Numbered from the stretch's first letter, positions 44,935 to 55,036 are shown. The stretch: 64,000 nt of DNA from Paenibacillus sp. AN1007 (GCF_040702995.1 NZ_CP159992.1:3311501-3375500); one strand, 5' to 3'. Translations and numbers: made by a program. The notes: generated by a model not told the origin, from the letters alone.

Positions 44935-45704
44935 TGCGTGTATCCTCCCGCCTGCATCGTCTGTCTCTTATCTCCCATTAACTTGTTCAATTGTGCGATT
45001 GCTTGACCAATGCCACCTACTGCATCCATAAGACCATATTTCACCGCATCTGCACTCCCTACAGCCGTACCGATATCCCGATTCAGCTCTCCTGTCTTGA
45101 ACATCAGTTCTTTGAACATATCTTCGGAAATATTGGAGTGGGATGTTACAAACCGCACAACACGCTCCTGCATCTTCTCCATATATTCAAATGTCTGCGG
45201 CACACCAATGACAAGTCCATTCATCCGAATCGGGTGAATCGTCATTGTGGCACTTCCCGCTATCAGCGAATACGTTGAAGCAACTGCAATCGGTACACCA
45301 ATGCTGTGCCCTCCTCCAATGACAACGGTCACCGTTGGTTTGCTTAAAGAAGCAATCATCTCGGCAATAGCAAGTCCCGCCTCCACATCGCCACCTACCG
45401 TATTGAGAATGATCAGAATGCCTTCAATCTTCGGATTTTGCTCTGCCGCTACCAGCTGCGGGATAATATGCTCATACTTGGTTGTTTTGTTCTGTGGGGG
45501 TAAAATCAAATGTCCCTCTACCTGACCGATAATGGTCATGCAGAAAATATTGGATTCGCTGGCTGGTGACTGTGTCTGCCCAAACTGCTGAATGGATTCT
45601 GTGACTGGAGAGAGCTGCTTCTCCTCCTGCACCGGAATGTCTGGAGCCTCTGTCTCCGGCTGATTGGATCGTGGTATCTGCTTGTCGTTCATCTGATCAT
45701 TCAT
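44931..45704 (-). CDS. tepA: TepA/YmfB ClpP-family serine protease
   Basis: A 257-residue cytosolic ClpP-like serine protease. The catalytic Ser is in [15 protein letters not shown] (near 126-128) and the His in [14 protein letters not shown] 65-residue charged N-terminal part precedes the fold. In B. subtilis TepA was described as affecting protein export and degradation of spore proteins. It follows the RNase J gene and overlaps ylzJ by four bases. Confidence 0.9.
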   Translation of the reverse strand: MNDQMNDKQIPRSNQPETEAPDIPVQEEKQLSPVTESIQQFGQTQSPASESNIFCMTIIGQVEGHLILPPQNKTTKYEHIIPQLVAAEQNPKIEGILIILNTVGGDVEAGLAIAEMIASLSKPTVTVVIGGGHSIGVPIAVASTYSLIAGSATMTIHPIRMNGLVIGVPQTFEYMEKMQERVVRFVTSHSNISEDMFKELMFKTGELNRDIGTAVGSADAVKYGLMDAVGGIGQAIAQLNKLMGDKRQTMQAGGYTQ

Positions 45705-45846
45705 ATCACTGCTGTCCCCTTCTCCTGTAAGATGTATTGGTTTTCCATTTCCTTAGTATGGGGAATCTGCCAACAAGCTTATACTTTCCAGGGACAATCA
45801 ATTCCATCAAGCAGCCCTTGAAGCTCATGCTATCTCTGAAAAAAGC

Positions 45847-45902
45847 AAAAAAAGCCCCTTCTCTACGAGGAACCGTCCAATATTACTCGTAGAAAAGGGG
45901 CG
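45847..45902 (-). terminator. Terminator of the RNase J gene
   Basis: GCCCCTTTTCTACGAG and CTCGTAGAGAAGGGGC around an 18-base loop, then seven T on the minus strand. Confidence 0.9.
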
Positions 45903-45940
45903 ACTGTGTGCCTTAATATATGTTTTTCATGAAACTTATT

Positions 45941-47623
45941 TTAAACTTCCATAATGATTGGCAAAATCATCGGTCTGCGACGAGTTTGCTCATACAGAAA
46001 ACGTCCAAGTGCGTCTTTAACATTCGTTTTGAGTGAAGCCCACTCATTTACATTCTCGCTCATCAGCTTCTGCAGTGTGCTGCTAACAATACGGTTAGCC
46101 TCATCCAGAAGTCCTTCCGATTCACGTACATATACGAATCCGCGGGAGATGATATCCGGACCGGAAACGATTTTGCCATCCTGCTTGCTGAGAGTCACAA
46201 CTACAACAAGAATACCATCCTGAGACAGCAGCTTGCGATCACGCAGTACGATATTACCTACGTCACCCACACCCAGACCGTCAATCAGTACATTACCTGC
46301 AGTTACTTTCCCTGCTTTACGCGCTGCCCCGCCTTGGATTTCAACAACCTCACCGATATCTGTAATGAAGATGTTGTCCGGATCGATGCCTACCGATTCA
46401 GCAAGAACTGCGTGACGACGCTGCATCCGGAATTCTCCGTGAATTGGCAGGAAGAATTTCGGTTTCATCAGGTTCAGCATCAACTTCAATTCTTCCTGGC
46501 TGCCGTGACCGGAAACGTGAACTCCACTGTTGGCGCCGCTGTAGTGAACATTTGCTCCCAAACGGAACAGTTCATCAATCGTACGGCCTACATATTTCTC
46601 ATTCCCAGGTACTGGTGTTGCCGCAATGATAACGGTATCTCCAGGTAGGATGTCCACTTTGCGATGCGTCGAACGCGCCATGCGTGTCAATGCTGACATT
46701 GGCTCGCCTTGGCTTCCTGTGCACAAGATGACAACACGATCCGCTGCCATCTTACCAACTTCTTCCGGTTCGATAATCATGCCATCAGGGATGTCCAGAT
46801 AACCGAGATCCGAAGCAATACCTACAACGTTAACCATGCTGCGTCCGATAACTGCGACTTTACGCCCAGTGACCTCTGCTGCATTGATAACCTGCTGAAT
46901 GCGATGCACGTTGGAAGCAAAAGTTGCAACAACGACACGCTGGCTCGCTTTGCGGAAAATATCTTCCAGCACGATACCCACATTTTTCTCCGATGGTGTG
47001 AAACCAGGCTTCTCTGCATTAGTACTGTCAGACAGCAGCGCGAGAACGCCGTTGGTTCCGATCTGTGCCATGCGCTGCAGATCTGCATATTGTCCATTGA
47101 CCGGTGTATGATCAAATTTGAAGTCACCTGTGTGAACAACAGCACCTTCCGGTGTTTCTACACATACCCCAACGGAATCTGGAATACTATGGTTAGTAGC
47201 AAAGAACGATGCTTTCAGCGTCGAACCCAGCTCAATCTCCGAATCCGCATTGATGAGAATACGCTTCGTCTCACCCAGCAAATTGGCTTCTTTCAGTTTG
47301 TTCTCAACGAGACCAAGGGTAAGCTTAGTTCCGTATACAGGAACATTCAAGTGTTTGAGGACATATGGCAGACCGCCGATGTGATCCTCGTGACCGTGAG
47401 TCAAAATAATGCCTCTTACTTTGTCACGGTTCTCAGTCAAATACGAAATGTCAGGAATGACAATATCAATACCAAGCATGTCTTCTTCCGGGAATTTAAG
47501 ACCGGCGTCTACGACAACAATATCGTTCGCGTATTGGATAACATACATATTTTTACCAATCTCGCCTACGCCGCCCAATGCAAAAATCATCAGCTTTTCG
47601 TTATTATTATTTTTCTTAGACAA
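45941..47623 (-). CDS. Ribonuclease J (in the rnjB position)
   Basis: A 560-residue metallo-beta-lactamase RNase with beta-CASP insertion. The metal-binding motif is intact (H76-x-H78-x-D80-H81 in THGHEDHIGG), as are 'VHTGDFKFDHTP' and the C-terminal LPIHGEFRM. By gene order (between dapA and tepA) it is the counterpart of B. subtilis rnjB (RNase J2), which has a damaged active site; this one looks fully active, like RNase J1. Start is TTG behind TAGGAGG. Whether a second rnj gene exists cannot be seen here. Confidence 0.94.
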   Translation of the reverse strand: MSKKNNNNEKLMIFALGGVGEIGKNMYVIQYANDIVVVDAGLKFPEEDMLGIDIVIPDISYLTENRDKVRGIILTHGHEDHIGGLPYVLKHLNVPVYGTKLTLGLVENKLKEANLLGETKRILINADSEIELGSTLKASFFATNHSIPDSVGVCVETPEGAVVHTGDFKFDHTPVNGQYADLQRMAQIGTNGVLALLSDSTNAEKPGFTPSEKNVGIVLEDIFRKASQRVVVATFASNVHRIQQVINAAEVTGRKVAVIGRSMVNVVGIASDLGYLDIPDGMIIEPEEVGKMAADRVVILCTGSQGEPMSALTRMARSTHRKVDILPGDTVIIAATPVPGNEKYVGRTIDELFRLGANVHYSGANSGVHVSGHGSQEELKLMLNLMKPKFFLPIHGEFRMQRRHAVLAESVGIDPDNIFITDIGEVVEIQGGAARKAGKVTAGNVLIDGLGVGDVGNIVLRDRKLLSQDGILVVVVTLSKQDGKIVSGPDIISRGFVYVRESEGLLDEANRIVSSTLQKLMSENVNEWASLKTNVKDALGRFLYEQTRRRPMILPIIMEV

Positions 47624-47639
47624 ATGAATCTGAACCTCC

Positions 47640-47998
47640 TATGGTAGTTGGACGTCGTACCTTATTTATTTATTGTAAGTTAAGAAAAGTAGTTCATACA
47701 TTACACCCTTGAATAGGGATGAATGCAAAAGAACACCTTTATTCACGATATTTGGAAGAAGTTCTTCGAAGTTATTCCCCATCCCCAACATATTGGTTCC
47801 GAATTGTCCCTCTTAGCCGTTCCTTCCTTTTTCACCGTAAAGCCACACCACTGAAACGATGTCGCTTTCAATTTCAAAAAAATACCGCACCCAGTCACTT
47901 GACATCATTATACATGATTAAAAACAGAAAAAACAAGTCACTCTCTCGTTAACCTGTAGGTTTCCCCTTCCTTCTAAAAAAGAAACCTTACAGCACTC
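47640..47998. other. Intergenic stretch upstream of the RNase J gene
   Basis: Holds the 5' leader of the RNase J gene. A 77-codon plus-strand frame at 47719-47952 has no ribosome binding site and no family likeness, so I do not call it. No riboswitch consensus is seen. Confidence 0.5.
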
Positions 47999-48001
47999 GG
48001 C

Positions 48002-48043
48002 AAAAAAAGAACCGCTGCCTCGACTTGAGAGGCGCGGTTCTTT
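48002..48043 (-). terminator. Terminator of dapA
   Basis: AAGAACCGCGCCTC and GAGGCAGCGGTTCTT around a seven-base loop, then a long T run on the minus strand. Confidence 0.88.
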
Positions 48044-48102
48044 CGCTAAACAAAGCGTTCATGCTTATAATTAATAAACGATTGCAAAATGCATCTGTTT
48101 AT

Positions 48103-48981
48103 TTACAAATGCAGCAGATTTTTAATGTAGTTCTGCTCCTCTATCGTTGGAGGAATCAAAGGCAGACGCACTGAACCTACGTCCAGTCCACGTAAAGTTA
48201 ATGCATATTTCACCGCTACCGGATTGGGTAATGGCTGCGGGCATTCAAACAGACCCTTGAAGAGCGGGAACAGCTTTTGATGAATACGTGAGGCCTGCAG
48301 AGGATCTCCGCCATAGAAGGCATCAATCATTTTTTTCATCTCCGCACCCACCACATGACTTGCCACGCTGACGATCCCGTGAGCTCCAACCGCAATAGCT
48401 GGCAGACCCGATGCATCATCTCCGGTATAGACTCTGAAGTGTTCCGGTGCACCCGCAGCAATCAAGGTAACCTGCTCCATAGAGGCACATTCCTTCGTCG
48501 CCACAATATTCGGGATTTGTGCAAGCCGTAATGTGGTTGCAGCAGACAAGTTGGCAGCAGTACGTGCAGGCACGTTATACAGCATTACCGGCAGCTTCGC
48601 TGATGCAGCAATGGCTTCAAAGTGTCTGTACATCCCTTCTTGGCTTGGCTTGTTGTAATAAGGAACAACCAATAATACACCGTCTGCCCCGACACGCTCA
48701 GCTTCCTGAGTCAGATGGATGGAATGCGCTGTGTTATTGCTGCCTGTTCCAGCTATAATCCTGCACCGTCCGGCCGCATGTTTCACTGCAAATTCGAATA
48801 ATTGAACTTTCTCCGTATCACTAAGTGTCGGTGACTCCCCTGTTGTTCCAGAAACCACGAGAGCATCCGACTTTTGATCAACGATTAGGTAATCGATGAG
48901 ACGTGCCGTTTCCTCCCAATGAATCTCTCCCTGTGCATTGAACGGAGTGACCATTGCTGTAATCAATCTTCCAAAGTCCAA
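48103..48981 (-). CDS. dapA: 4-hydroxy-tetrahydrodipicolinate synthase
   Basis: A 292-residue aldolase-fold enzyme joining pyruvate and aspartate semialdehyde, the first step of the diaminopimelate/lysine and dipicolinate branch. SGTTGE is at 44-49, the catalytic Tyr135 in MLYNVPART and the Schiff-base Lys163 in IVATKECA. The start is TTG at 48981, eight bases after GGGAGG; an upstream in-frame TTG would contain that site. It is last in the dpaA-dpaB-dapG-dapA order. Confidence 0.95.
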   Translation of the reverse strand: MDFGRLITAMVTPFNAQGEIHWEETARLIDYLIVDQKSDALVVSGTTGESPTLSDTEKVQLFEFAVKHAAGRCRIIAGTGSNNTAHSIHLTQEAERVGADGVLLVVPYYNKPSQEGMYRHFEAIAASAKLPVMLYNVPARTAANLSAATTLRLAQIPNIVATKECASMEQVTLIAAGAPEHFRVYTGDDASGLPAIAVGAHGIVSVASHVVGAEMKKMIDAFYGGDPLQASRIHQKLFPLFKGLFECPQPLPNPVAVKYALTLRGLDVGSVRLPLIPPTIEEQNYIKNLLHL

Positions 48982-49029
48982 TTCGATTTCCTCCCTCAAA
49001 ACAGGTCTGGCTCAGCTGACTTCGGTCAT

Positions 49030-50247
49030 TTACAAGTGAAGTTCAAATGAGGCGTGAAGCGCCCTCAGAGCCTGAACCATATCTTCTTTTTTGACAAGCA
49101 CCCAGATGGTTGTGTTAGAATCCGCTGATTGCAGAATCTGAATGTCAGCCAGTGTTAAAGACTCGACAATACGGGCCATGATTCCAGGCACACCGTTGAT
49201 GCCTCCGCCAATGACGGACACTTTGGCACAGCCAGACAAACTTTGCGGCTTGAGTCCAATCTCCTGCAGGACATGTATTGCTTTCTCGGAATCACTGTCA
49301 AAAACGGTATATACTACCCCGGTAGGGGTAACATTAATAAAATCGACACTGATCGAATTCTCTGCCATTGTTTTGAACACTTTCAGCTGCAGACGATCTG
49401 CACCACCAGGTACATCCACCGTGATCTGCGTAACATTGCTTACATAAGCAATACCGGTTACATAACGGTCAATAATACCTGTCTGCACATCCTTGAATCC
49501 TTCCGGATGCGTAACAAGTGTGCCTTCCGTATCTGCAAAAGTAGATCTTACCCGTACCGGTATCTGGGACTGCATTGCGATCTCAACTGCTCGCGGATGA
49601 ATGACCTTCGCCCCATGGTGAGCCATATTGCAGATCTCGGCATAACTCACTACCGTTAAAGGACGGGCATCTTCTACAATCCGAGGGTCAGCAGTCAGAA
49701 TCCCGTTGACGTCCGTATAGATATCCACCATTTCAGCATGCAGGGCTGCTCCTAATGCTGTAGCAGATGTATCACTTCCACCGCGTCCCAGTGTCGTGAA
49801 ATCGCCCTTTTCCGTCTGTCCCTGGAATCCGGTTACAATGACTACACGCCCCAGCTGAAGCTGTTCCAGCACACGAACAGGACGGACATCCAATATCCGG
49901 GCATTCCCGAAATTGTCGTCCGTCACAAAGCCCGCTTGTGCACCGGTCAGCACTGAAGTTGGAATGCCTTCATGTTCAAGCAGACTGCTGAGCGTTGTTG
50001 CAGAGATGATTTCACCACAGCACAACAGTAAATCCTTTTCACGCGGGGATAGTGCATTTCCATTCTGCGCTGCCCAGTCAAGCAGTGTATCCGTTGCATA
50101 AGGCTCGCCGCGGCGACCCATAGCTGATACGACAATGACCAGATTAAATCCTGTTTCAAGCTCACGTTTAACATGTCGGAGCACATGCTCTCTCGCCTGA
50201 ACGGTAGAGAGAGATGTGCCCCCGAATTTTTGTACCATGATACGCAT
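49030..50247 (-). CDS. dapG: Aspartate kinase I
   Basis: A 405-residue enzyme phosphorylating aspartate, the entry to the DAP/lysine/dipicolinate pathway. The kinase domain (about 1-245) has MVQKFGGTSL, GRGGSDTSA and IYTDVNGILTADPR; two ACT domains follow (about 260-400). In B. subtilis this DapG form is inhibited by meso-diaminopimelate and co-transcribed with dapA. ATG at 50247 is seven bases after GGAGG. Confidence 0.95.
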   Translation of the reverse strand: MRIMVQKFGGTSLSTVQAREHVLRHVKRELETGFNLVIVVSAMGRRGEPYATDTLLDWAAQNGNALSPREKDLLLCCGEIISATTLSSLLEHEGIPTSVLTGAQAGFVTDDNFGNARILDVRPVRVLEQLQLGRVVIVTGFQGQTEKGDFTTLGRGGSDTSATALGAALHAEMVDIYTDVNGILTADPRIVEDARPLTVVSYAEICNMAHHGAKVIHPRAVEIAMQSQIPVRVRSTFADTEGTLVTHPEGFKDVQTGIIDRYVTGIAYVSNVTQITVDVPGGADRLQLKVFKTMAENSISVDFINVTPTGVVYTVFDSDSEKAIHVLQEIGLKPQSLSGCAKVSVIGGGINGVPGIMARIVESLTLADIQILQSADSNTTIWVLVKKEDMVQALRALHASFELHL

Positions 50248-50548
50248 CTTTATTCCTCCATTTGTGTACGCAAGAAGACTGGACACGGGTTAAATCAACA
50301 AATCGATCACCCTTGGGAGCGTTCCGATGCGATAATCTCAGCAATGTATAGGGCATGGTATGACATGTATTTTCAATACACCTCTCCTGCCTGCTGCTGG
50401 TTGCTGCTGCAAACAGGAATGCCCTTATGAACAGGAACGTATTCAGAGGTAGCTGAACAAATCAACTATCGTCCCCCATGATTTCTTTGTCTCTCGAACC
50501 CTTCTTCATATCTCCCTACGCATAACCGTTATTGCCCTACTGCAAGCC
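50248..50548. other. Gap between dpaB and dapG, place of asd in B. subtilis
   Basis: No asd gene and no remnant of one can be seen; about 300 bases without a frame that has a ribosome binding site. A dapG promoter is expected here but no strong pair of boxes was found. Confidence 0.55.
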
Positions 50549-51145
50549 TCAGCCCTGTGAAGCACGCTCCACAATCATCGGCTGCAGCTGCCTGCCTTCC
50601 AGTGCACTCCAGCAGGCTTCTGGAATCAACTCCATTTTGGCAACTAACGAATTCGGTTTTTTTATTGGATCATCTTGACCAAAAGGCACAAAATACAAAT
50701 ATTTCGCCACCAGCAATTTCGCAATATTCGCTGCATTCAAACCAAGACCGTCATTCGTGGAAATAGCCAGCACAAGCGGACGCTGATTGCGCATCTGCGC
50801 TTTTGCAGCCATAAGCACCGGACTGTCGGTCATCGCGTTAGCCAGCTTGCTCGTTGTGTTTCCCGTGCATGGAGCAATAACCAGCACATCAAGCAGCTTC
50901 GAGGGCCCTAAAGGCTCCGCCTCAACAATTGTAGAGATGATATCGTTACCCGTTATATCTTTCAACTGTTTTTGCCAATTCTGCGCCGTTCCGAAGCGTG
51001 TATCCGTCGTTAGTACCGAGTTCGAAATAATCGGAATGACATTTGCGCCTTCGGCCACAAAGCGGCTAATGACCGGCATAACCTCTTCAAACGTACAATG
51101 AGACCCCGTAATTGCGTAACCTACCGTTTTACCCTGCCAGTTCAT
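50549..51145 (-). CDS. dpaB: Dipicolinate synthase subunit B
   Basis: A 198-residue flavoprotein-like (HFCD family) subunit that, with DpaA, makes dipicolinic acid for the spore core. Marks include GYAITGSHCTFEEVMP near the start and VIAPCTGNTTSKLANAM. Its ATG overlaps the dpaA stop in ATGA, giving coupled translation. In sporulation it is made in the mother cell. Confidence 0.95.
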   Translation of the reverse strand: MNWQGKTVGYAITGSHCTFEEVMPVISRFVAEGANVIPIISNSVLTTDTRFGTAQNWQKQLKDITGNDIISTIVEAEPLGPSKLLDVLVIAPCTGNTTSKLANAMTDSPVLMAAKAQMRNQRPLVLAISTNDGLGLNAANIAKLLVAKYLYFVPFGQDDPIKKPNSLVAKMELIPEACWSALEGRQLQPMIVERASQG

Positions 51146-52041
51146 GATTTAACCTCCCGTGCGTTCTGTTCTTCCAAAAGCAAACGGATTAACGCGTCGG
51201 CAATAATGCCGCCAGCCGTTTTGGGAGCAACGATGCCGGGGAGGCCTGGTGCAAGCAGTGCTTTGATGCCGCGCTTGTCGGCATATCTGAAATCACAGCC
51301 GCCAGGGGCGGATGCAAGGTCAATAATGACTGCTTTTTGAGGCATTCTGGACAGGATTTGTGCTGTGATAATCATAGTCGGTATCGTATTAAAAAGCAAG
51401 TCAACTTCCCCGGTTTGAGCGGCCAAATCCGTTATCCTGAAAGGCTTCCACCCCATAATCACTGCCCAGGCTTCATCCTCATCCCGCCTGATTCCAACCC
51501 GTACATTAGCTCCCAGTCCCTGCAGTGTTTTTGCCAGCGTGAACCCTGTTCGACCAATGCCAAGTACGATGCATTCTGAGCCGTGAATCGTGAAATCCGT
51601 CTCTTTGATTGCTATGGCGATGGCTCCCTCCGCTGTCGGAATAGAGTTGTACAGGGCGATATCATCGCGGTCAAGCACTTCAACAAGCCGAAGACCGTTC
51701 TCCTGGCAAAGTTCACGCAAAAACGGCTTTGCCATCCCTGTAAACACGGTGCAGTGCTCCGGCAAGGCAGCTATATGTTCTTTTTTCAAAACAATGAGAT
51801 CGCTGCTAAACGAAGAATTTACTTTCCCTTGATCATCGCAGCTTACTACAGGCAGCACAAGCACATCTGCGGAAGCAAACACATCATCTTCAAGTCCGCA
51901 GTGTTCAATGCCCGGAATATGTTGTTCCAGTTGGTCAAAACCTACCACACTTACCGCCGCATCCAGCTCGGCACACTTTTTAATGACCTCAAGCTGCCTT
52001 GCATCTCCGCCCAGAACGACAATCCGGACTCCAGTCAGCAT
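51142..52041 (-). CDS. dpaA: Dipicolinate synthase subunit A
   Basis: A 299-residue NAD(P)-binding subunit of dipicolinate synthase. An N-terminal Rossmann-like half (VRIVVLGGDARQLEVIKKCAEL) is followed by a second with CIVLGIGRTGFTLAKTLQGLGANV. ATG at 52041 is ten bases after AAGGAG. A sigma-K-type promoter candidate lies 35-60 bases upstream, which agrees with mother-cell expression known for spoVFA in B. subtilis. dpaB overlaps its end. Confidence 0.95.
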   Translation of the reverse strand: MLTGVRIVVLGGDARQLEVIKKCAELDAAVSVVGFDQLEQHIPGIEHCGLEDDVFASADVLVLPVVSCDDQGKVNSSFSSDLIVLKKEHIAALPEHCTVFTGMAKPFLRELCQENGLRLVEVLDRDDIALYNSIPTAEGAIAIAIKETDFTIHGSECIVLGIGRTGFTLAKTLQGLGANVRVGIRRDEDEAWAVIMGWKPFRITDLAAQTGEVDLLFNTIPTMIITAQILSRMPQKAVIIDLASAPGGCDFRYADKRGIKALLAPGLPGIVAPKTAGGIIADALIRLLLEEQNAREVKS

Positions 52042-52074
52042 CGGGACGTCACTCCTTTCACCACATGTATGCCT

Positions 52075-52103
52075 TATCGTATGCAGCGGCCCACATAGGG
52101 GTG
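52075..52103 (-). promoter_or_regulatory. Sigma-K promoter candidate of dpaAB
   Basis: On the minus strand CATACGATA (52075-52083) fits the sigma-K -10 CATANNNTA exactly, with CAC (52101-52103) 17 bases upstream for the -35 AC. Confidence 0.65.
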
Positions 52104-52137
52104 AAAACAATAAATGCATGAGTTATAGATTCAGCAC

Positions 52138-52165
52138 AAAAAAAGCCGCCCTGTGAAGGACGGCT
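52138..52165 (-). terminator. Terminator of dut
   Basis: AGCCGTCC and GGGCGGCT form a short stem followed by seven T on the minus strand, closing the ymxG-dut unit. Confidence 0.82.
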
Positions 52166-52221
52166 GTGATGCTCGATACGTTTACTATTTTCACTGCTGT
52201 ATACGGGAACATGCCGCGTGC

Positions 52222-52665
52222 TTATTTCCCCGTGTGACCGAATCCGCCTTCACCGCGCACGGTGTCCGAAAGTTCCGCTACTTCCGTTAACTCGATTTCA
52301 GGTACTATTTGGAACACGATTTGGGCAATTCGCTCTCCGCGTACAATGGTAAAAGGTTCCTGGCCCAGATTAATGAGCAGCACCTTCACCTCGCCACGAT
52401 AATCGGCATCAATTGTTCCAGGTGTGTTCAGACAGGTAATACCGTGTTTGAACGCCAGTCCGCTGCGTGGTCGAATTTGAGCTTCCAGCCCCGCGGGCAT
52501 TGCCATCGCAAGACCCGTCGGGATCAAAGTACGCTGCCCAGGCTGCAGCACAACTTCTTCTTCCAATGCGGCCACAACATCAAAGCCGGCAGCCAGCTCG
52601 GACATTTTTTGCGGCAATTTGATATCCTCGTTACCCGGTAATTTCTTTATTTGAACGTAATGCAA
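52222..52665 (-). CDS. dut: dUTP diphosphatase
   Basis: A 147-residue trimeric dUTPase hydrolysing dUTP to dUMP. Its five motifs are all present: [40 protein letters not shown] and the C-terminal [10 protein letters not shown] arm. I take TTG at 52665, nine bases after GAAGGG; ATG at 52674 is the alternative. The start lies inside the end of the M16 peptidase gene (35-base overlap), so the two are coupled. In B. subtilis ymxH occupies this place. Confidence 0.93.
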   Translation of the reverse strand: MHYVQIKKLPGNEDIKLPQKMSELAAGFDVVAALEEEVVLQPGQRTLIPTGLAMAMPAGLEAQIRPRSGLAFKHGITCLNTPGTIDADYRGEVKVLLINLGQEPFTIVRGERIAQIVFQIVPEIELTEVAELSDTVRGEGGFGHTGK

Positions 52666-53911
52666 CCAAATCATCCCTTCTAAGTCCGGCAATCGTCTTG
52701 TCTGAAGCACCTACCATGGCAAGCGCAAACGGCTCAGCAAACATCAGATCAAGCACGGCGTCAATATCATTCATCGTAACCTGTTCAATTTTGGCAATCA
52801 TCTCATCCAGCGTATGATGTCTGCCAAGCATCAATTCATTTTTTCCGAGACGGTTCATACGGCTGCCCGTGCTCTCCAGACTGAGAATCAGACTGCCTTT
52901 CAGCTGTTCCTTGCCTTTACGCAGTTCATCCTCGGATAAGCCATTTACAGCCAGATCATGCAGTACCTCTTTGGTCAGATCCAGCACTTCCTTCGTCTGT
53001 TTCGGAGCAGTTCCAGCATAGATTGTGAACAAACCGCTGTCTGCATGTGAACTGTGATACGAATAGACGGAATAAGCCAGTCCCCGCTTTTCTCGAATTT
53101 CCTGGAACAGTCTGGAGCTCATGCCGCCGCCAATGACATTGTTCAGAACAACCATGGCGAACTGCAGCGGATCCCCAATTTTGCAGCCCGGGAACGAGAT
53201 ACAGATGTGATTTTGCTCCGTTTTCTTTTTGTGAAAGAGCTGTCCACTTTGGAATGCGGGCAGTTTCACTTCCTCCGTTACCCCTTGAACATCAAACTCA
53301 CCGAAGTGTTTCTCCATCAGTTCAATCACACTGTCGTCGATGTTGCCCGCAATGCTGATGACGGTGTTTTCGATGGTATAATGTTCCTTCATATATGCAC
53401 GCAAATGACTGGAATCCATTACTTTGAGACGTTCTTCTGTACCCAGAATTGGATATGCGAGCGGATGCTCGCCGTATGCGGCCAAAGCCATCAGATCATG
53501 GACCATGTCGTCAGGTGTGTCCTCATACATTGAGATTTCTTCCAAAATGACGTTTTTCTCCTTCGCCAGTTCACCCTCGTCCATTTTGGAGCGGAAGAAC
53601 ATGTCAGATAACACATCCACTGCGATTGGCAGATGTTCATCCAGCACTTTTGCATAATAACAGGTATATTCCTTAGACGTAAATGCATTCACATTACCGC
53701 CAATGGCGTCAAACTGCTCCGCAATGGCTTTGGCATCGAAACGATCCGTTCCCTTAAAGAGCATATGTTCAATAAAATGGGATACTCCGTTATTTTCGGT
53801 CCGCTCATTGCGTGAACCTGTTTTGACCCATATTCCAAATGAAACGGAACGACAGGTCGGAATTTGCTCCATCACAACTCTGAGGCCATTGCCCAGCTGA
53901 ATTTTTTTCAC
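52631..53911 (-). CDS. YmxG/MlpA-type M16 zinc peptidase
   Basis: A 426-residue M16 peptidase with intact HxxEH (H45-F-I-E48-H49) and the distal Glu in [14 protein letters not shown]. The C-terminal half has [22 protein letters not shown]. subtilis YmxG (MlpA) stands in the same order between ylxY and the dpa genes and affects extracellular protease levels. Start is GTG behind AGGAGG. Confidence 0.93.
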   Translation of the reverse strand: MKKIQLGNGLRVVMEQIPTCRSVSFGIWVKTGSRNERTENNGVSHFIEHMLFKGTDRFDAKAIAEQFDAIGGNVNAFTSKEYTCYYAKVLDEHLPIAVDVLSDMFFRSKMDEGELAKEKNVILEEISMYEDTPDDMVHDLMALAAYGEHPLAYPILGTEERLKVMDSSHLRAYMKEHYTIENTVISIAGNIDDSVIELMEKHFGEFDVQGVTEEVKLPAFQSGQLFHKKKTEQNHICISFPGCKIGDPLQFAMVVLNNVIGGGMSSRLFQEIREKRGLAYSVYSYHSSHADSGLFTIYAGTAPKQTKEVLDLTKEVLHDLAVNGLSEDELRKGKEQLKGSLILSLESTGSRMNRLGKNELMLGRHHTLDEMIAKIEQVTMNDIDAVLDLMFAEPFALAMVGASDKTIAGLRRDDLVALRSNKEITG

Positions 53912-54011
53912 GGTGGCCCTCCTACATCTCTATAATTGTCATGATCTCAATCTACGCAGATTGATATCGACATTTGGTTCCAACTGTTTGATATTAACAA
54001 AAAAACGGCGT

Positions 54012-55007
54012 TCACTCAACCGCATGGCTCTTTACGCGTTCCGAAGACAGCGTCTCACTTACCGTTCCAAGCACCAGTCCCTTGGCGTGAATGGAATCGA
54101 TCATGCCTTTCAATGCTCCTGCAGAAGATGCTGTAGGATGCATTAGAATTAATGAGCCTGCTTCGGTTTTATTCGCTATTTTGGCAATGACAGAATCAGG
54201 ACTTGGTTTGCGCCAGTCGACCGTATCCACTGTCCATAGAACCGTTTGCAAACCCAAAGAAGCTGCAATATCCACCGTTTTCTGATTGAAATCTCCCGAT
54301 GGCGGTGCGAACCAGCGATTCTTTACACCTAGCGTTTGCTGCAGCAGATCCTCCGTTTTGCTGATCTCGAGCCTTGCCCGCTCCGCACTTAAACGGCTCA
54401 TATTCGGGTGGGAATACGCATGATTGGACAGCTCATGTCCACGCTTTTGGATTTCTTTGGCCAGTTCAGCATTTTTGCTCAGCCAGCTTCCATCCAGAAA
54501 AAAAGTAGCCTTTACCTTTTTGGCATCCAGCGTGTCCAGCATCGGAACGAGAAATTCGTTCCCCCAAGCCACATTGATCATAAACGAAACCATCGGTTTA
54601 TTCGCGTTACCACGATAAATCGGATGTGCTCCCAAGTCTTTCAATTGAATCTCAGGCTCAATCTGGCGGTAGACATACGGAATCTTAGTATTCAGCATTC
54701 CTCCCAGAGCCCTGCGATAAGTCTCCTCCACATCGATCTCCAGGCCGTTATAACCAGGAATGGCTTTCCATATTCGATCGACTCTCGCATTCACCGGTGC
54801 AATTCGAGTCTCGGCTGCCTTATCCTTAATCGCTGATAACAGTGATTCTTCTCCGGTCGCTTCCTTAAACATATCAAATGCATTCTGCGTGCCCGGGCCA
54901 TCACGGATCTCCGTAATGTATGTACGTACACTGCCGACTTGTCCGATTAGCATGACCGCTGCCACACCCGCGAGAACAACCGCCAGTTTTTTGGATTGGT
55001 TTCTCAC
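54012..55007 (-). CDS. YlxY-type polysaccharide deacetylase-like sporulation protein
   Basis: A 331-residue protein with an N-terminal membrane anchor (about 7-27) and a NodB-like domain (about 135-320). In the first NodB motif the usual TFDDG is replaced by SFMINVAWGNE, so the catalytic Asp pair is lost, while the His motif in SNHAYSHPNMSRL and RWFAPPSGDFN remain. The same change is known in B. subtilis YlxY. It may bind rather than deacetylate glycan. Start is GTG behind GGAGGATGGA. A sigma-E-like promoter lies upstream. Confidence 0.9.
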   Translation of the reverse strand: MRNQSKKLAVVLAGVAAVMLIGQVGSVRTYITEIRDGPGTQNAFDMFKEATGEESLLSAIKDKAAETRIAPVNARVDRIWKAIPGYNGLEIDVEETYRRALGGMLNTKIPYVYRQIEPEIQLKDLGAHPIYRGNANKPMVSFMINVAWGNEFLVPMLDTLDAKKVKATFFLDGSWLSKNAELAKEIQKRGHELSNHAYSHPNMSRLSAERARLEISKTEDLLQQTLGVKNRWFAPPSGDFNQKTVDIAASLGLQTVLWTVDTVDWRKPSPDSVIAKIANKTEAGSLILMHPTASSAGALKGMIDSIHAKGLVLGTVSETLSSERVKSHAVE

Positions 55008-55036
55008 AGCTCCATCCTCCTGCCGTCTTTGTCCCC

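Noticed and set aside
47719-47952. 77-codon plus-strand frame upstream of the RNase J gene
   Set aside because: Wrong strand for the region, no ribosome binding site, low-complexity spacer.
50248-50548. Lysine riboswitch or asd remnant before dapG
   Set aside because: No L-box core and no frame resembling Asd could be found.
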